Assembly: GCA_049889355.1 (NCBI GenBank)
Contig: JBMHDN010000025.1
Location: forward strand, 1-63,077
DNA: 63,077 nt
Reading direction: 5' to 3'
Source: JBMHDN01 sp049889355
Lineage (GTDB): Bacteria; Pseudomonadota; Alphaproteobacteria; Puniceispirillales; Puniceispirillaceae
A program made the translations under genes and the position numbers. Below are positions 17,597 to 28,086 of this stretch, one piece after another. Every line of letters begins with the position of its first letter. The first letter of the stretch is position 1. Below the pieces are notes generated by a model. That model ran no database searches and had not been told where the DNA came from. It saw only the letters and a program-made list of their open reading frames with translations.

Positions 17597-18133
17597 ATGG
17601 CTGATCTGAATAACCGAAAACCTCTTGTCACACTTGAAACAACAGGCAATCTAACCGCCAATGATTTGAGTGAGCTATGTGATGCAACCGAAGAGGCGAT
17701 TGAGGCTGGCGGCGGATTTGGCTGGCTTGCACCACCTCCGCGTTCTGTGCTGGAAGATTATTGGCGCGGCGTGTTGCTGATCCCAGATAGGCGCCTGATT
17801 TTGGGCAAGCTGGATATGGTAATAGCTGGCTCCTGCCAGATTGTAACCCCGCCGCGCAATAATGAAGCCCAGGCGCATAGCTGTCAGCTCACCACTTTTT
17901 TCCTTGCCCCTTGGGCACGTGGCCACGGGCTGGCTGGCCGGCTGGTTGAAGAAGCGGAAGATTTAGCCAGATCTCTTGGTTTTAAAACCATCAGTCTGGA
18001 TGTACGCGCGACACAGGATCGCGCTATTGCCTCTTTTGAGGCACGTGGCTTTGAGAAATGCGGCGAAAATCCCTATTATGCGATTGTGAATGGGGATTAT
18101 GTCAAAGGCTATTATTTCACCAAACTTCTCTGA
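17597..18133 (+). CDS. GNAT-family N-acetyltransferase inside the his operon
   Basis: This 178-residue protein belongs to the GNAT fold: the acetyl-CoA-binding motif A reads LAPWARGHGLAGRLVEEAEDLARSLGF at about 98-124, followed by LDVRATQDRAIASFEARGFEKCG. It lies between hisH and hisA with 22-nt and 45-nt gaps and in the same direction, so it is probably co-transcribed with histidine genes. Its substrate cannot be deduced; no histidine-pathway step needs it. Confidence 0.88.
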   Translation: MADLNNRKPLVTLETTGNLTANDLSELCDATEEAIEAGGGFGWLAPPPRSVLEDYWRGVLLIPDRRLILGKLDMVIAGSCQIVTPPRNNEAQAHSCQLTTFFLAPWARGHGLAGRLVEEAEDLARSLGFKTISLDVRATQDRAIASFEARGFEKCGENPYYAIVNGDYVKGYYFTKLL

Positions 18134-18178
18134 CCTCCCCTTTAAATAAATAAACAGACGAATAATAGAAGAGTAGAG

Positions 18179-18934
18179 ATGCAGATTTATCCCGCCATTG
18201 ATTTGAAAGACGGCCAAGGTGTGCGCCTGCTCCATGGTGATTTTAATAAATTGACTGTCTATGCCCCTGACCCTGCTGCCAAGGCGCGGGAATTTATAGA
18301 GGCAGGCAGCCATTGGGTGCATGTGGTGGATTTGGATGGCGCGGTTGCTGGTAATGCAGCCAATCGCCAGGCCGTGGATTCTATTCTGGCAACAGGTGCA
18401 AAAATTCAGCTAGGTGGCGGTATTCGATCAATGGCCTCGATTGAAGGCTGGCTGGCTGCTGGCGTGGCGCGTGTGATTTTAGGCACTGCTGCGCTGAAAG
18501 ACCCGGCACTGGTGAGAGAAGCAGCAAAAGCCTTTCCCAATCAGATCATGGTAGGTGCAGATGCACGCGATGGCATGATCGCCGCTGAAGGCTGGCTCGA
18601 GACAAGTGATGTGAAGGTGCTGGATTTAGTCCAGCGTTTTGAAGATAGCGGTGTCGCCGGTGTGATTTTCACCGATATTGGCAGAGACGGCGCGCTGACT
18701 GGCGTCAATGCTGCTGCGACGGCGGCGCTGGCTGAGGCTGTCTCTATACCGGTGATTGCCTCAGGCGGTCTGAAATCAATCGATGATATCCATGCATTAC
18801 TGCGTTATTCAAAGAGCGGTATTGATGGGGTTATTACCGGGCGGGCGATTTATGATGGCCGTCTTGATTTGGCAGAAGCGCTTGATTTAGCAGAACAAAC
18901 AGCAGGAAATCAGGCTATGGGAGAAAAGGCATAA
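18179..18934 (+). CDS. hisA: Phosphoribosylformimino-5-aminoimidazole carboxamide ribotide isomerase
   Basis: HisA is a (beta-alpha)8 isomerase of the histidine pathway. The 251-residue protein starts with the catalytic Asp motif YPAIDLKDG (Asp8), carries IQLGGGIRS, and the second catalytic Asp in IFTDIGRDGALTG, with the phosphate-binding ASGGLKSIDD. Its stop overlaps the hisF start (TAATG). Confidence 0.97.
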   Translation: MQIYPAIDLKDGQGVRLLHGDFNKLTVYAPDPAAKAREFIEAGSHWVHVVDLDGAVAGNAANRQAVDSILATGAKIQLGGGIRSMASIEGWLAAGVARVILGTAALKDPALVREAAKAFPNQIMVGADARDGMIAAEGWLETSDVKVLDLVQRFEDSGVAGVIFTDIGRDGALTGVNAAATAALAEAVSIPVIASGGLKSIDDIHALLRYSKSGIDGVITGRAIYDGRLDLAEALDLAEQTAGNQAMGEKA

Positions 18935-19701
18935 TGCTGAGTGCGCGTGTTATCCCTTGTCTTGATGTGCATGATGGCCGAGTGGTGAAAGGCATTAATT
19001 TTGTCAATCTGGTCGATGCAGGCGATCCTGTTGAACAAGCTGCGATTTACGATGCGGCAGGGGCAGATGAGCTTTGTTTTCTGGATATCACCGCTAGCCA
19101 TGAAGGGCGCTCTTCTATCTATGATGTGATCGCTAAAACAGCTGAAAAATGTTTTATGCCTGTCACCGTGGGCGGCGGTGTCCGCGAAGTGGATGATTTT
19201 CGCAAAATGCTGCTCAGCGGCGCAGATAAAGTGTCGGTCAATTCATCAGCTGTGCAAACACCTGACTTGCTGGCCCGTGCAGCTGATCGTTTTGGATCGC
19301 AATGTGTGGTGTTGGCGATTGATGCGAAATGGACAGAAGAAGGCCGGTTTGAAGTCTTCACCCATGGTGGGCGCAGGCCAACAGGAATGGATGCTGTCGA
19401 TTGGGCTATGCAGGCTGAACAGCTGGGCGCCGGAGAAATCCTGCTGACCTCTATGGCAGGTGATGGCACCAAAGATGGGTATGATCTGCCGCTGACACGT
19501 GCGGTGTCAGATGCGGTCTCTATTCCGGTGATCGCCTCTGGCGGTGCAGGCAAGCCTGCCCATTTCGCAGAAGCGATTACACAAGGCCATGCCTCTGCCG
19601 TGCTGGCAGCATCTGTTTTTCATTTTGGACAGATGCGCATTGATGAGGCAAAATCAGCGATGCAGGCTGCAGGAGTGCCGGTGCGCCGCATCAGTGAATA
19701 A
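18934..19701 (+). CDS. hisF: Imidazole glycerol phosphate synthase, cyclase subunit HisF
   Basis: HisF uses ammonia from HisH to form imidazole glycerol phosphate and AICAR. The 255-residue barrel has the catalytic Asp11 in IPCLDVHDGRVVKG, the motif VTVGGGVRE, and the second catalytic Asp in LLTSMAGDGTKDGYD. The late SGGAGKPAHFAEAI is the phosphate site. Confidence 0.97.
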   Translation: MLSARVIPCLDVHDGRVVKGINFVNLVDAGDPVEQAAIYDAAGADELCFLDITASHEGRSSIYDVIAKTAEKCFMPVTVGGGVREVDDFRKMLLSGADKVSVNSSAVQTPDLLARAADRFGSQCVVLAIDAKWTEEGRFEVFTHGGRRPTGMDAVDWAMQAEQLGAGEILLTSMAGDGTKDGYDLPLTRAVSDAVSIPVIASGGAGKPAHFAEAITQGHASAVLAASVFHFGQMRIDEAKSAMQAAGVPVRRISE

Positions 19702-19713
19702 GGAACATATTTC

Positions 19714-20040
19714 ATGTCAGATATAAGTGATGGCCGTATTTTAGATGAACTCGCAAATAGGCTGGCGGTGCGGGCCAAAGAGGACCCTTCAGCTAGCTAT
19801 ACTGCACAATTATTGGCAATGGCCCCTGAAAAACCAGTGCGTAAGCTCTCAGAGGAAACAGTGGAACTGGTGATCGAGGCAATGAAAGGCGATAAGCAGG
19901 CTGCTATCCGCGAATCTGCTGATTTGCTCTATCATTTGCTGGTTGTTTGGCAGGCAATGGATATCGATACCAGCGCGGTTTGGGCCGAATTGAACAGCCG
20001 CCAGAGCCAGTCAGGCATTGAAGAGAAAAACAGTCGCTAA
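19714..20040 (+). CDS. hisE: Phosphoribosyl-ATP pyrophosphatase
   Basis: HisE hydrolyses phosphoribosyl-ATP to phosphoribosyl-AMP in the second step of histidine synthesis. The 108-residue all-helical protein has the MazG-like metal-binding signatures KLSEETVELVIEA and RESADLLYHLLVVW. It follows hisF by 12 nt. Confidence 0.95.
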   Translation: MSDISDGRILDELANRLAVRAKEDPSASYTAQLLAMAPEKPVRKLSEETVELVIEAMKGDKQAAIRESADLLYHLLVVWQAMDIDTSAVWAELNSRQSQSGIEEKNSR

Positions 20041-20062
20041 AAATATGTGAGCAGGAGATAAA

Positions 20063-20434
20063 ATGATGCAGCGCAAAGCCTATGACACTGAGAATATTTT
20101 CGCTAAGATTTTGCGCGGCGAGATCCCTTGCAATAAGGCTGATGAGTGTGAGACGACACTGACCTTCCATGATATTGCTCCGCAAGCTCCTATTCATGTG
20201 CTGATCATTCCAAAAGGAGCCTATGTGGATATGGATGATTTCGCGCATCATGCCTCACCGGCAGAAAAAGCTGGTCTGATGGCTGCGATTGGCCGGGTAT
20301 CTGTTCAGTTAGGTCTGGCTGAAAATGGCTATCGTTTGATCACCAATATTGGCGCTTATGGCCATCAAGAAGTGCCGCATTTGCATTTGCATCTCTTAGG
20401 CGGTGAGCCAATTGGCCCGATGCGGGCAGCCTGA
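20063..20434 (+). CDS. hinT: HIT-family purine nucleoside phosphoramidase (HinT-like)
   Basis: This 123-residue HIT protein hydrolyses nucleoside phosphoramidates. The histidine triad is HLHLHLLGG at about 107-115, and the N-terminal NIFAKILRGEIPCNKADE is typical of the HinT branch. It is 22 nt downstream of hisE and ends the histidine run. An alternative start is the second Met. Confidence 0.93.
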   Translation: MMQRKAYDTENIFAKILRGEIPCNKADECETTLTFHDIAPQAPIHVLIIPKGAYVDMDDFAHHASPAEKAGLMAAIGRVSVQLGLAENGYRLITNIGAYGHQEVPHLHLHLLGGEPIGPMRAA

Positions 20435-20474
20435 GCTGGTTTTTATTTGATTTTAAAGGTTAATAGGCCGCACA

Positions 20475-20509
20475 TTTTCTCTTCATTGTTTTCGCTTTTT
20501 AAGAGAAAA
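20475..20509. repeat. 9-bp perfect inverted repeat directly upstream of comM
   Basis: TTTTCTCTT (20475-20483) and AAGAGAAAA (20501-20509) can form a 9-bp hairpin with a 17-nt loop. The right arm is the only purine-rich, Shine-Dalgarno-like run before the comM ATG at 20521, so the hairpin could shield it. It could also be the end of the histidine transcript. Confidence 0.6.
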
Positions 20510-20520
20510 GTGCACAGCCC

Positions 20521-22059
<1,539 letters not shown>

Positions 22060-22068
22060 GGGGGTTTT

Positions 22069-23034
22069 TTAGGTTGTCTGCGCTTTGCGCGCGTCAATTG
22101 CATCCCATGTGAGCGCGGCGATATTCAGACCTGAGAAACGTTCAATTTCGCGAATGCCAGTGGGTGAGGTCACATTGATTTCCGTCAGATAGTCACCGAT
22201 TACATCGATACCGACAAAGATCAGGCCACGTTCTTTTAAAACAGGTCCAATGGCGGCACAAATCGCGCGATCGCGTCTGCTGAGCTCAATATGTTCAGGG
22301 CGCCCACCAACATGCATATTAGAACGCGCTTCGCCAGCCGCCGGCACGCGGTTAATCGCGCCCACCGGTTCACCTTCTATCAAGATGATGCGTTTATCAC
22401 CGTCGCTGACCGCTGGCTCAAAGCGCTGAACCATCACAGGTTCGCGCGAATTTTCGAAAAACATTTCAAGCAAGGCATTCAGATTCTGATCATCAGGGCG
22501 TAGCCGGAATACCCCTGCCCCGCCATTGCCATAGAGCGGTTTGACAATGATATCTGTGTGATCAGTCCGAAAAGATTTAATCGCCTCAATATCACGGCTG
22601 ATCAAGGTGGGTGGCATTAAATCCATGAAATCTGTGACCAGCATTTTTTCAGGTGCATTGCGCACTTCAGCTGGATTATTCACCACCAAACAGCTGGCCG
22701 GCAATTTTTCAAGCAAATGGGTAGCGGTGATATAATTCATATCAAAAGGCGGGTCCTGGCGCATCAATAGGACGTCCATCTCTGCCAAATCAAGCTCTAC
22801 CCTATCGCTCAAATCCACATGATTGCCAATCTCGTCTCGCAAAACCACCCAATGGCCAAAGGCGCTCAGCCGGCCTTCGCGCCAGCTCATAGCATCTGGC
22901 TGATAGACAAAAATATCATGGCCACGCTTCTGTGCTTCAAGGGCCAGCCGAAAACTGGTATCGCCTTGAATATCAATATCTGTGATGGGATCCATCTGGA
23001 GCCCAACACGCCATGTCTGATGTTCAGATGGCAT
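22069..23034 (-). CDS. gshB: Glutathione synthetase
   Basis: GshB ligates glycine to gamma-glutamylcysteine. The 321-residue protein has the ATP-grasp signatures IIVKPLYGNGGAGVFRL and the late FVGIDVIGDYLTEINVTSPTGIREIE, both typical of bacterial GshB. It starts 5 nt after the BON lipoprotein stop, so the two are likely co-transcribed. Confidence 0.96.
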   Translation of the reverse strand: MPSEHQTWRVGLQMDPITDIDIQGDTSFRLALEAQKRGHDIFVYQPDAMSWREGRLSAFGHWVVLRDEIGNHVDLSDRVELDLAEMDVLLMRQDPPFDMNYITATHLLEKLPASCLVVNNPAEVRNAPEKMLVTDFMDLMPPTLISRDIEAIKSFRTDHTDIIVKPLYGNGGAGVFRLRPDDQNLNALLEMFFENSREPVMVQRFEPAVSDGDKRIILIEGEPVGAINRVPAAGEARSNMHVGGRPEHIELSRRDRAICAAIGPVLKERGLIFVGIDVIGDYLTEINVTSPTGIREIERFSGLNIAALTWDAIDARKAQTT

Positions 23035-23039
23035 GGTGG

Positions 23040-23669
23040 TTAGTCTCTCTTATCGGTTGAGAGAATAATGTAATTGACGACTTTTTTGGCAAAACGCAAT
23101 TCGCTGGCGTGGCTGACCACGCGGGCACGCTCTTCATCTGTTGATGCGACACCTGAAAGATAGACAACGCCATTGACCACATCGATGGAGAAATTCAGTG
23201 ACGAGACATCTGGATCGCCAATCAATTTAGCCCGCAACTGTGCACCAGCAGCTAAATCTTTGGCCACATCTTTGATAGAGCTGGATTGAGCGACCTCAAC
23301 TTCATTAATGACCTCGCGCACCCCTTTGACTTCCCATGCCAGTCTGGTGGCTTCGATCTTTTTTTCCTGTGTCTCGATGGTGCCGGTCAGCAAAACAGAG
23401 CCATCATTGACAGAGACAGTCACCCCTTCAACCAAATCAGTATCCACATGCAGATATTTATCTGAGATTTTGGCCAGGATGACTTTATCGCTAACAGAGG
23501 TAGAAAAGCCCTTTTCAGTGGAAGAGGCCGCAACTGCCGCGGTGCCCACCCCAACAAGCGCGCCGGCACAGCCACTGAGTGCCAGCAGGCTGATCAGCAA
23601 AAAACCGATGGTCCATAAAGAAAAAGGAGAAGCAAGGCGAGAAGGTGAAGACGCGGCGGCTAGTTTCAT
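23040..23669 (-). CDS. BON-domain lipoprotein (DolP/YraP-like)
   Basis: This 209-residue protein has a lipoprotein signal with lipobox LSGC (Cys34), a Gly/Ala spacer and two BON domains, roughly 55-125 and 130-205 (each with a VxGxVxLxG-type strand, DGSVLLTGTI and NGVVYLSGVA). The E. coli relative DolP supports outer-membrane integrity at the septum. Its neighbours yraN, rsmI and the LpoA-like gene are also the neighbours of dolP in E. coli, supporting the assignment. Confidence 0.88.
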   Translation of the reverse strand: MKLAAASSPSRLASPFSLWTIGFLLISLLALSGCAGALVGVGTAAVAASSTEKGFSTSVSDKVILAKISDKYLHVDTDLVEGVTVSVNDGSVLLTGTIETQEKKIEATRLAWEVKGVREVINEVEVAQSSSIKDVAKDLAAGAQLRAKLIGDPDVSSLNFSIDVVNGVVYLSGVASTDEERARVVSHASELRFAKKVVNYIILSTDKRD

Positions 23670-23790
23670 CTGAGGTCAGTCCCTTAGGTAATAGACAAGA
23701 GCGACTTTTTTGAAAATAAGCTTCGCCCCTTTTGTCTCTAAATCTAACAGAATTTCAGCGGTTTTGTTAACCACTTTTGTCACCCGGAAA

Positions 23791-24195
23791 TCAAATCGGC
23801 CGGCCTTCATCCATCATCAGGCGGCAATAGCGTTTGAAACGCCAGCGGCCATGCCAGAGCACCAGATCAAAACGCACAGATTTGAATTTGCCGCTCTGTG
23901 CTGATTTCTGGATAAACAGCCCTTCTGCGGCCTGAAAAAGCCGCTTCATCTGATGCGCATTTGGCAGAGCTGTTTCCAGATTATCGCCAGGTGCCATGTG
24001 GCTTCTATATTTCACCTCGATACAGAGTAATTGTGATCCACGCTGCATCACCAAATCCAATTCACAAACCGGTGTTTGCAAGCGATGTGCCACCAGCCGC
24101 CATCCCATTAAACGATAGAGCCATAAGCTGGCGATTTCGGCCTGCCTGCCTTCATCTTCAGCCTTTTTGCGGGCGTGATAATCAGAACGGGTCAT
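23791..24195 (-). CDS. UPF0102/YraN endonuclease-like protein
   Basis: This 134-residue protein is of the YraN family, with a PD-(D/E)XK nuclease-like fold. The core motif is CELDLVMQRGSQLLCIEVKYRS at about 43-64 (acidic residue plus E-x-K), and the N-terminus AEIASLWLYRLMGWRLVAHR is typical. Function is unknown in this family. The upstream gap contains a 15-bp direct repeat. Confidence 0.9.
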   Translation of the reverse strand: MTRSDYHARKKAEDEGRQAEIASLWLYRLMGWRLVAHRLQTPVCELDLVMQRGSQLLCIEVKYRSHMAPGDNLETALPNAHQMKRLFQAAEGLFIQKSAQSGKFKSVRFDLVLWHGRWRFKRYCRLMMDEGRPI

Positions 24196-24211
24196 CTCTG
24201 CATTTCATCCA

Positions 24212-24236
24212 GGCAGTATTAATCCGGGCAGTATTA
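24212..24236. repeat. 15-bp period direct repeat in the yraN/rsmI gap
   Basis: GGCAGTATTA occurs at 24212-24221 and again at 24227-24236, exactly 15 bp apart, in noncoding DNA between yraN and rsmI. It is one of a set of short repeats in this window with periods of 12, 15 or 18 bp. Confidence 0.65.
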
Positions 24237-24244
24237 TAAGACCT

Positions 24245-25075
24245 TTAATCTTTTTTTGTTAAAGCCAGTGCCTTTTGATAAATCTGCCTCTTTGGCAAGC
24301 CGGTCAGGCTGGTGATCTCAAGAACAGCATCTTTTAAGGATTTTTCAGTCAAGGCTTGTTCTAAAAGTACGGTGATATCTTCTGCTGACTGACCATTAGA
24401 GAGGCTGCGCCCATCGACAAGCAAGACAATTTCACCTTTTGGCGGTCCTGCAACCTGATAATGGGCCACCAGATCTGATAAAGGAGCGCGTCTGATTTCC
24501 TCATGTAATTTGGTCAGCTCACGTGCAACCACCGCCATTCTGTTGCCCAGCATATCCTGCAGGGCCGAGAGGCTCGCCGGCAGGCGTCTAGGGCTTTCAA
24601 ACCAGATATGGGTGACCTCAAGACCGGCAATATCGCTCAGCTGGGCTTTGAGTTGGCTGCTGCTTGGTGGCAAAAACCCATGAAACATAAATCTATCACT
24701 TGGCAGACCTGAAAGGGTGAGGGCTGTGATAGGCGCGCTTGGTCCTGGCAGGCTGGAAACCGGGATTTGTTGTTCATGACAGGCCTCGACCAGCTTATAG
24801 CCTGGATCAGATATAAGCGGGGTGCCGGCATCACTTACCAACACAACATGTTGGCCTTGCGCCAGTGCCTGCAGTAATTTCGGGCGCATTTGCGCGCCAT
24901 TATGATCATGATAGGCTAATAATTTTGCCTGCACGGACAGGCCCAGCAACGCGCATAATTTTTTGGTTTGGCGGGTATCTTCACACGCGATCAAATCCGC
25001 TTTTTCAAAGGCTGTTTTAGCACGGGTGCTAATATCCCCCAGATTGCCGATAGGTGTAGCGACTATCTCCAGCAT
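24245..25075 (-). CDS. rsmI: 16S rRNA (cytidine1402-2-prime-O)-methyltransferase RsmI
   Basis: RsmI methylates the ribose of C1402 in 16S rRNA. The 276-residue protein has the tetrapyrrole-methylase-like fold: VATPIGNLGDISTRA at 5-19, the motif CEDTRQTKKL, VSDAGTPLISDPG, and SLPGPSAPITALTLSGLPSDRF. The C-terminal SLKDAVLEITSLTGLPKRQIYQKAL is the usual small domain. It is divergent from the LpoA-like gene. Confidence 0.96.
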   Translation of the reverse strand: MLEIVATPIGNLGDISTRAKTAFEKADLIACEDTRQTKKLCALLGLSVQAKLLAYHDHNGAQMRPKLLQALAQGQHVVLVSDAGTPLISDPGYKLVEACHEQQIPVSSLPGPSAPITALTLSGLPSDRFMFHGFLPPSSSQLKAQLSDIAGLEVTHIWFESPRRLPASLSALQDMLGNRMAVVARELTKLHEEIRRAPLSDLVAHYQVAGPPKGEIVLLVDGRSLSNGQSAEDITVLLEQALTEKSLKDAVLEITSLTGLPKRQIYQKALALTKKD

Positions 25076-25178
25076 GCTATGTGACCTTTCCTCGCTTGAT
25101 TTTTTCTTGCCCTAATCTGAACAAAATATCATCTTATCCAGTGATGATGCGCGCGCCTTTGATGGCTAAGATTGAACC

Positions 25179-26906
25179 ATGCGCCGATCCATGGCATCAC
25201 TAAAGCGAACAATTGTTAATATAGCGAGTGCAGCGGTGTCACCTCAAATGAAAAAAAGATGGGCTACACACAGATGGGTTGTTAAATCTTGTCTGCCCTT
25301 TTTCGGGCTATTTTTGCTGGCCCAATGCGGCACCCAGCCGCCTGAAACCGCGCTTGCACCGCAAATATCAACGCAAAATCAAACCAGCACACCACCAGCG
25401 GCTGCTGCTCAACCCACTCAACATACAGAAACCAAAAGCCAAGATTCTGAAAATACCGATATAGAAAATGCTGATCTCATCGGATCATTGATCGCGCAAT
25501 TACCCAGCGACGCACCGGATGTAGAAGCTGAGCTGCTGCTTGGTGAGGCAGATAATCAAACAGCCTTGATAGCAGCACAGCCAGATGAGGGGCCAGATAA
25601 TCAGTCTATCACGGCGCAGGCTCCAGATTCTCTACCTCAGGACGCGCAGTCACAAGCTGCTTTAAGCGCGGCACTGGCCTTGCTATCGACCAGCCGCCAG
25701 CAACAAGATGTTTCAACAGGCCTATTTTCTGACAGGCTTCAACCTGCCTCCAGCTTGTCTTCTTCAGATCAGCATACCGCCCAGCCAACCTCAGCTGACT
25801 ATGGGCTAAAAATTGGGCTTTTACTGCCGCTAACAGGCGATTTTGCCAGATTAGGTGCACAGATTCGGGCAGGGGTCGAGTTGGCTTTGCTCAATGCGCG
25901 GCGTGCGGATGTTCAGCTGGCTTATTTTGATACGCAGGCAGGTACCACCGCAGAACAAGCAGCCCTGGCCGCACAAGAGGCAGAGGTGGATATTATCCTT
26001 GGCCCGCTTTTCACAGCTGCAACACAAAAAGCCTATCCGATTTTAGCTGAGGCTGAGATTCCAATGTTGCTACTTGGCAATAATCAGGCACTGGCCAGCC
26101 CATCAAGCTGGGTATTAGGGGCGACACCTGAACAGCAGCTTGATGTGCTGTTGGGTGCTGTGATGACCAGAGGCACACCTAGAATAGCCATTTTGACAGC
26201 TGAGGATGCATTTGGTGCCAAGATGGAAAACCATCTGAGAAGCAGGTTGACGCAATTTGGCCTACAGCCTGCACGTCGCCAGCTCCTAGGCCAGCAAGTG
26301 TTAGATGATGAAGCGGCGTTGCGTGATGCTATCCAACGTTTTGCAGGTTATCGCAAGCCTGCATCAGATGAACAGAGCGAACCGCACCCCTTGCCATTTG
26401 ATGTGATCTATATCGCCGGCGGCCCTGAATTTGTCCTGCGTACCGCACCTGTGCTCAGCTATTATGATGCCTCGCCAGATCGAGCGCTGTTTATCGGCAC
26501 AGATTTTTGGGCGCAGCCTGCTTTGATAAAAGAGCCTGCCTTGCAAGGGGCAATCTATACCCAACTTAAAATGCCAGATGCCTCAGCGCTATCGCCGAGC
26601 TGGGTGCAGACAGGCCTTGGACCTCAGCCCGATTTGCTTGGTAAATTAGGCTTTGATGCGACCAGTGTCATTCTAGCCCTTTATGCACATCATCGCTCAA
26701 CCCAGCCTCTGTCTGCACAGAAGTCCGGGCAGAGTTCCGGGCAGAGGTTTGGGCCTGATTGGCAGAAAAAGCTGGTGCATGAAAAAGGCTTTAATGGATT
26801 TAGCGGCGCGTTTCGTCTTTTACCAAATGGCCATAATCAGCGCAGCTATGATTTACAGCAGATCGTTGATTATCAATCGACCCCTTGGACAACAGAGGCG
26901 AATTGA
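25179..26906 (+). CDS. LpoA/LppC-family penicillin-binding-protein activator lipoprotein
   Basis: This 575-residue protein matches the LppC/LpoA family, outer-membrane lipoproteins related to periplasmic-binding folds; E. coli LpoA activates PBP1a. A hydrophobic signal ends in LFLLAQC (Cys50 from this start; Cys27 if the Met at 25248 is used). Gln at -1 is unusual for a lipobox. A Gln/Ala/Ser-rich linker runs to about residue 205, then the binding fold begins with YGLKIGLLLPLTGDFARLGAQIRAGVELAL. The TPR half of E. coli LpoA is absent. A 12-bp tandem repeat (SGQS type) lies near 26718. Confidence 0.85.
   Translation: MRRSMASLKRTIVNIASAAVSPQMKKRWATHRWVVKSCLPFFGLFLLAQCGTQPPETALAPQISTQNQTSTPPAAAAQPTQHTETKSQDSENTDIENADLIGSLIAQLPSDAPDVEAELLLGEADNQTALIAAQPDEGPDNQSITAQAPDSLPQDAQSQAALSAALALLSTSRQQQDVSTGLFSDRLQPASSLSSSDQHTAQPTSADYGLKIGLLLPLTGDFARLGAQIRAGVELALLNARRADVQLAYFDTQAGTTAEQAALAAQEAEVDIILGPLFTAATQKAYPILAEAEIPMLLLGNNQALASPSSWVLGATPEQQLDVLLGAVMTRGTPRIAILTAEDAFGAKMENHLRSRLTQFGLQPARRQLLGQQVLDDEAALRDAIQRFAGYRKPASDEQSEPHPLPFDVIYIAGGPEFVLRTAPVLSYYDASPDRALFIGTDFWAQPALIKEPALQGAIYTQLKMPDASALSPSWVQTGLGPQPDLLGKLGFDATSVILALYAHHRSTQPLSAQKSGQSSGQRFGPDWQKKLVHEKGFNGFSGAFRLLPNGHNQRSYDLQQIVDYQSTPWTTEAN
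26718..26753. repeat. 12-bp tandem repeat in lppC
   Basis: Three degenerate copies of a 12-bp unit (CAGAAGTCCGGG, CAGAGTTCCGGG, CAGAGGTTTGGG) encode Q-K-S-G, Q-S-S-G, Q-R-F-G in frame near the C-terminal part of the LpoA-like protein. Confidence 0.7.
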
Positions 26907-26913
26907 AGGACCC

Positions 26914-28086
26914 TTAATCATTGGGGATCAGATAATCAATCAGGCTGTTGAGGCGCATGCGTCCCTCAAAGCTGGTCTTCAGGAAAGAGCCATCTTGTTC
27001 TAGCCAGCCCTCATCTAGCGCATAACCGAGCCTTGTTTCATCCAAAGCAAGATGGCGCACAGGCCCTTTTAAATCCACCCCTTGTGTCAGGCGCAGCCCC
27101 ATCATCAGCGCCTCAAGACCAAATTCTGTTTTGCTTTCCATCTGGTCAATATCCAGACCGTGATGCTGTGTCTGTACCTGTTCCAGCCACCCGTTTGGAG
27201 CACGGCGTGTCTGCATATGCCAGCGCTGATTTCCTATCGCAGCCCGGCCATGTCCGCCAGGCCCGATAGCCAGCCAGTCGCCAGCTTGCCAATAGGTCAG
27301 ATTATGCTGGCAAGCCTGGTCTGTTGCGGCATAATTGGACACTTCATAAGAAGGTAGGCCAGCGGCATTAAGATAATTTTCTGTTAAGGTCAGAAAATCA
27401 GCCATTTCATCAGCTGTTACCACCAGCGTTTCACCACGTCTGGTGCGTGTGTGAAAAATCGTCCCTGTCTCGATGGTGAGCTGATAACAAGAGAGATGCG
27501 CGAGACCCATTTTGACAATCTGCTCCAGCTCTGAGTGCCAGTCTTCTAGATGCTGGCCTTGCCAGCCATAGATGAAATCAGCTGAAAACCGGTCATAAAG
27601 ACGCTCAGCCTCATCTAATGCGCGCAAGGCTTCATCTGCGCTATGGGCTCGGCCTAAATGTTGCAGGCCTTTTTGCGAGAGGCTTTGCACACCAATTGAC
27701 AGACGATTGACCCCGGCTTGTCTGAATTCCTTTAATTTTGATAATTCAGCTGAGCCTGGATTGCATTCAGCGGTGATCTCGACCTCATCTGGCAGATCAA
27801 AAACCGTGGCAATATCATCTAATAATCCGGCCATCAGCCCATCTGGCATCAGGCTGGGTGTGCCGCCGCCAATGAACAGGCTGGACCAGACATAATCTTT
27901 GCCTGTTTGTTCAACCAAACGGCTGGCCAGTGTCTGTAATTCTGTGCGATAAGCCGCGCGCCAATCTTCTGAATCCACCGCCTGCTGAAGATGCGAATTG
28001 AAATCGCAATAGGGGCATTTTGAGACACAAAAAGGCCAATGAATATAAAGCCCTAATGGTGATTTTTCAGATCTATCAGACGCCAT
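26914..28086 (-). CDS. hemW: HemW radical SAM protein (haem chaperone, formerly HemN-like)
   Basis: HemW is a radical-SAM protein related to oxygen-independent coproporphyrinogen oxidase but thought to bind and deliver haem. The 390-residue protein has the cluster motif Cys20-x3-Cys24-x2-Cys27 (FCVSKCPYCDF), SLFIGGGTPSLM, EITAECNPGS and the HemN C-terminal domain (TEFGLEALMMGLRLTQGVDL). The extra cysteine after CxxxCxxC that marks true HemN is replaced by Phe, supporting HemW. Its start lies inside the rdgB 3-prime end (11-nt overlap). Confidence 0.93.
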   Translation of the reverse strand: MASDRSEKSPLGLYIHWPFCVSKCPYCDFNSHLQQAVDSEDWRAAYRTELQTLASRLVEQTGKDYVWSSLFIGGGTPSLMPDGLMAGLLDDIATVFDLPDEVEITAECNPGSAELSKLKEFRQAGVNRLSIGVQSLSQKGLQHLGRAHSADEALRALDEAERLYDRFSADFIYGWQGQHLEDWHSELEQIVKMGLAHLSCYQLTIETGTIFHTRTRRGETLVVTADEMADFLTLTENYLNAAGLPSYEVSNYAATDQACQHNLTYWQAGDWLAIGPGGHGRAAIGNQRWHMQTRRAPNGWLEQVQTQHHGLDIDQMESKTEFGLEALMMGLRLTQGVDLKGPVRHLALDETRLGYALDEGWLEQDGSFLKTSFEGRMRLNSLIDYLIPND

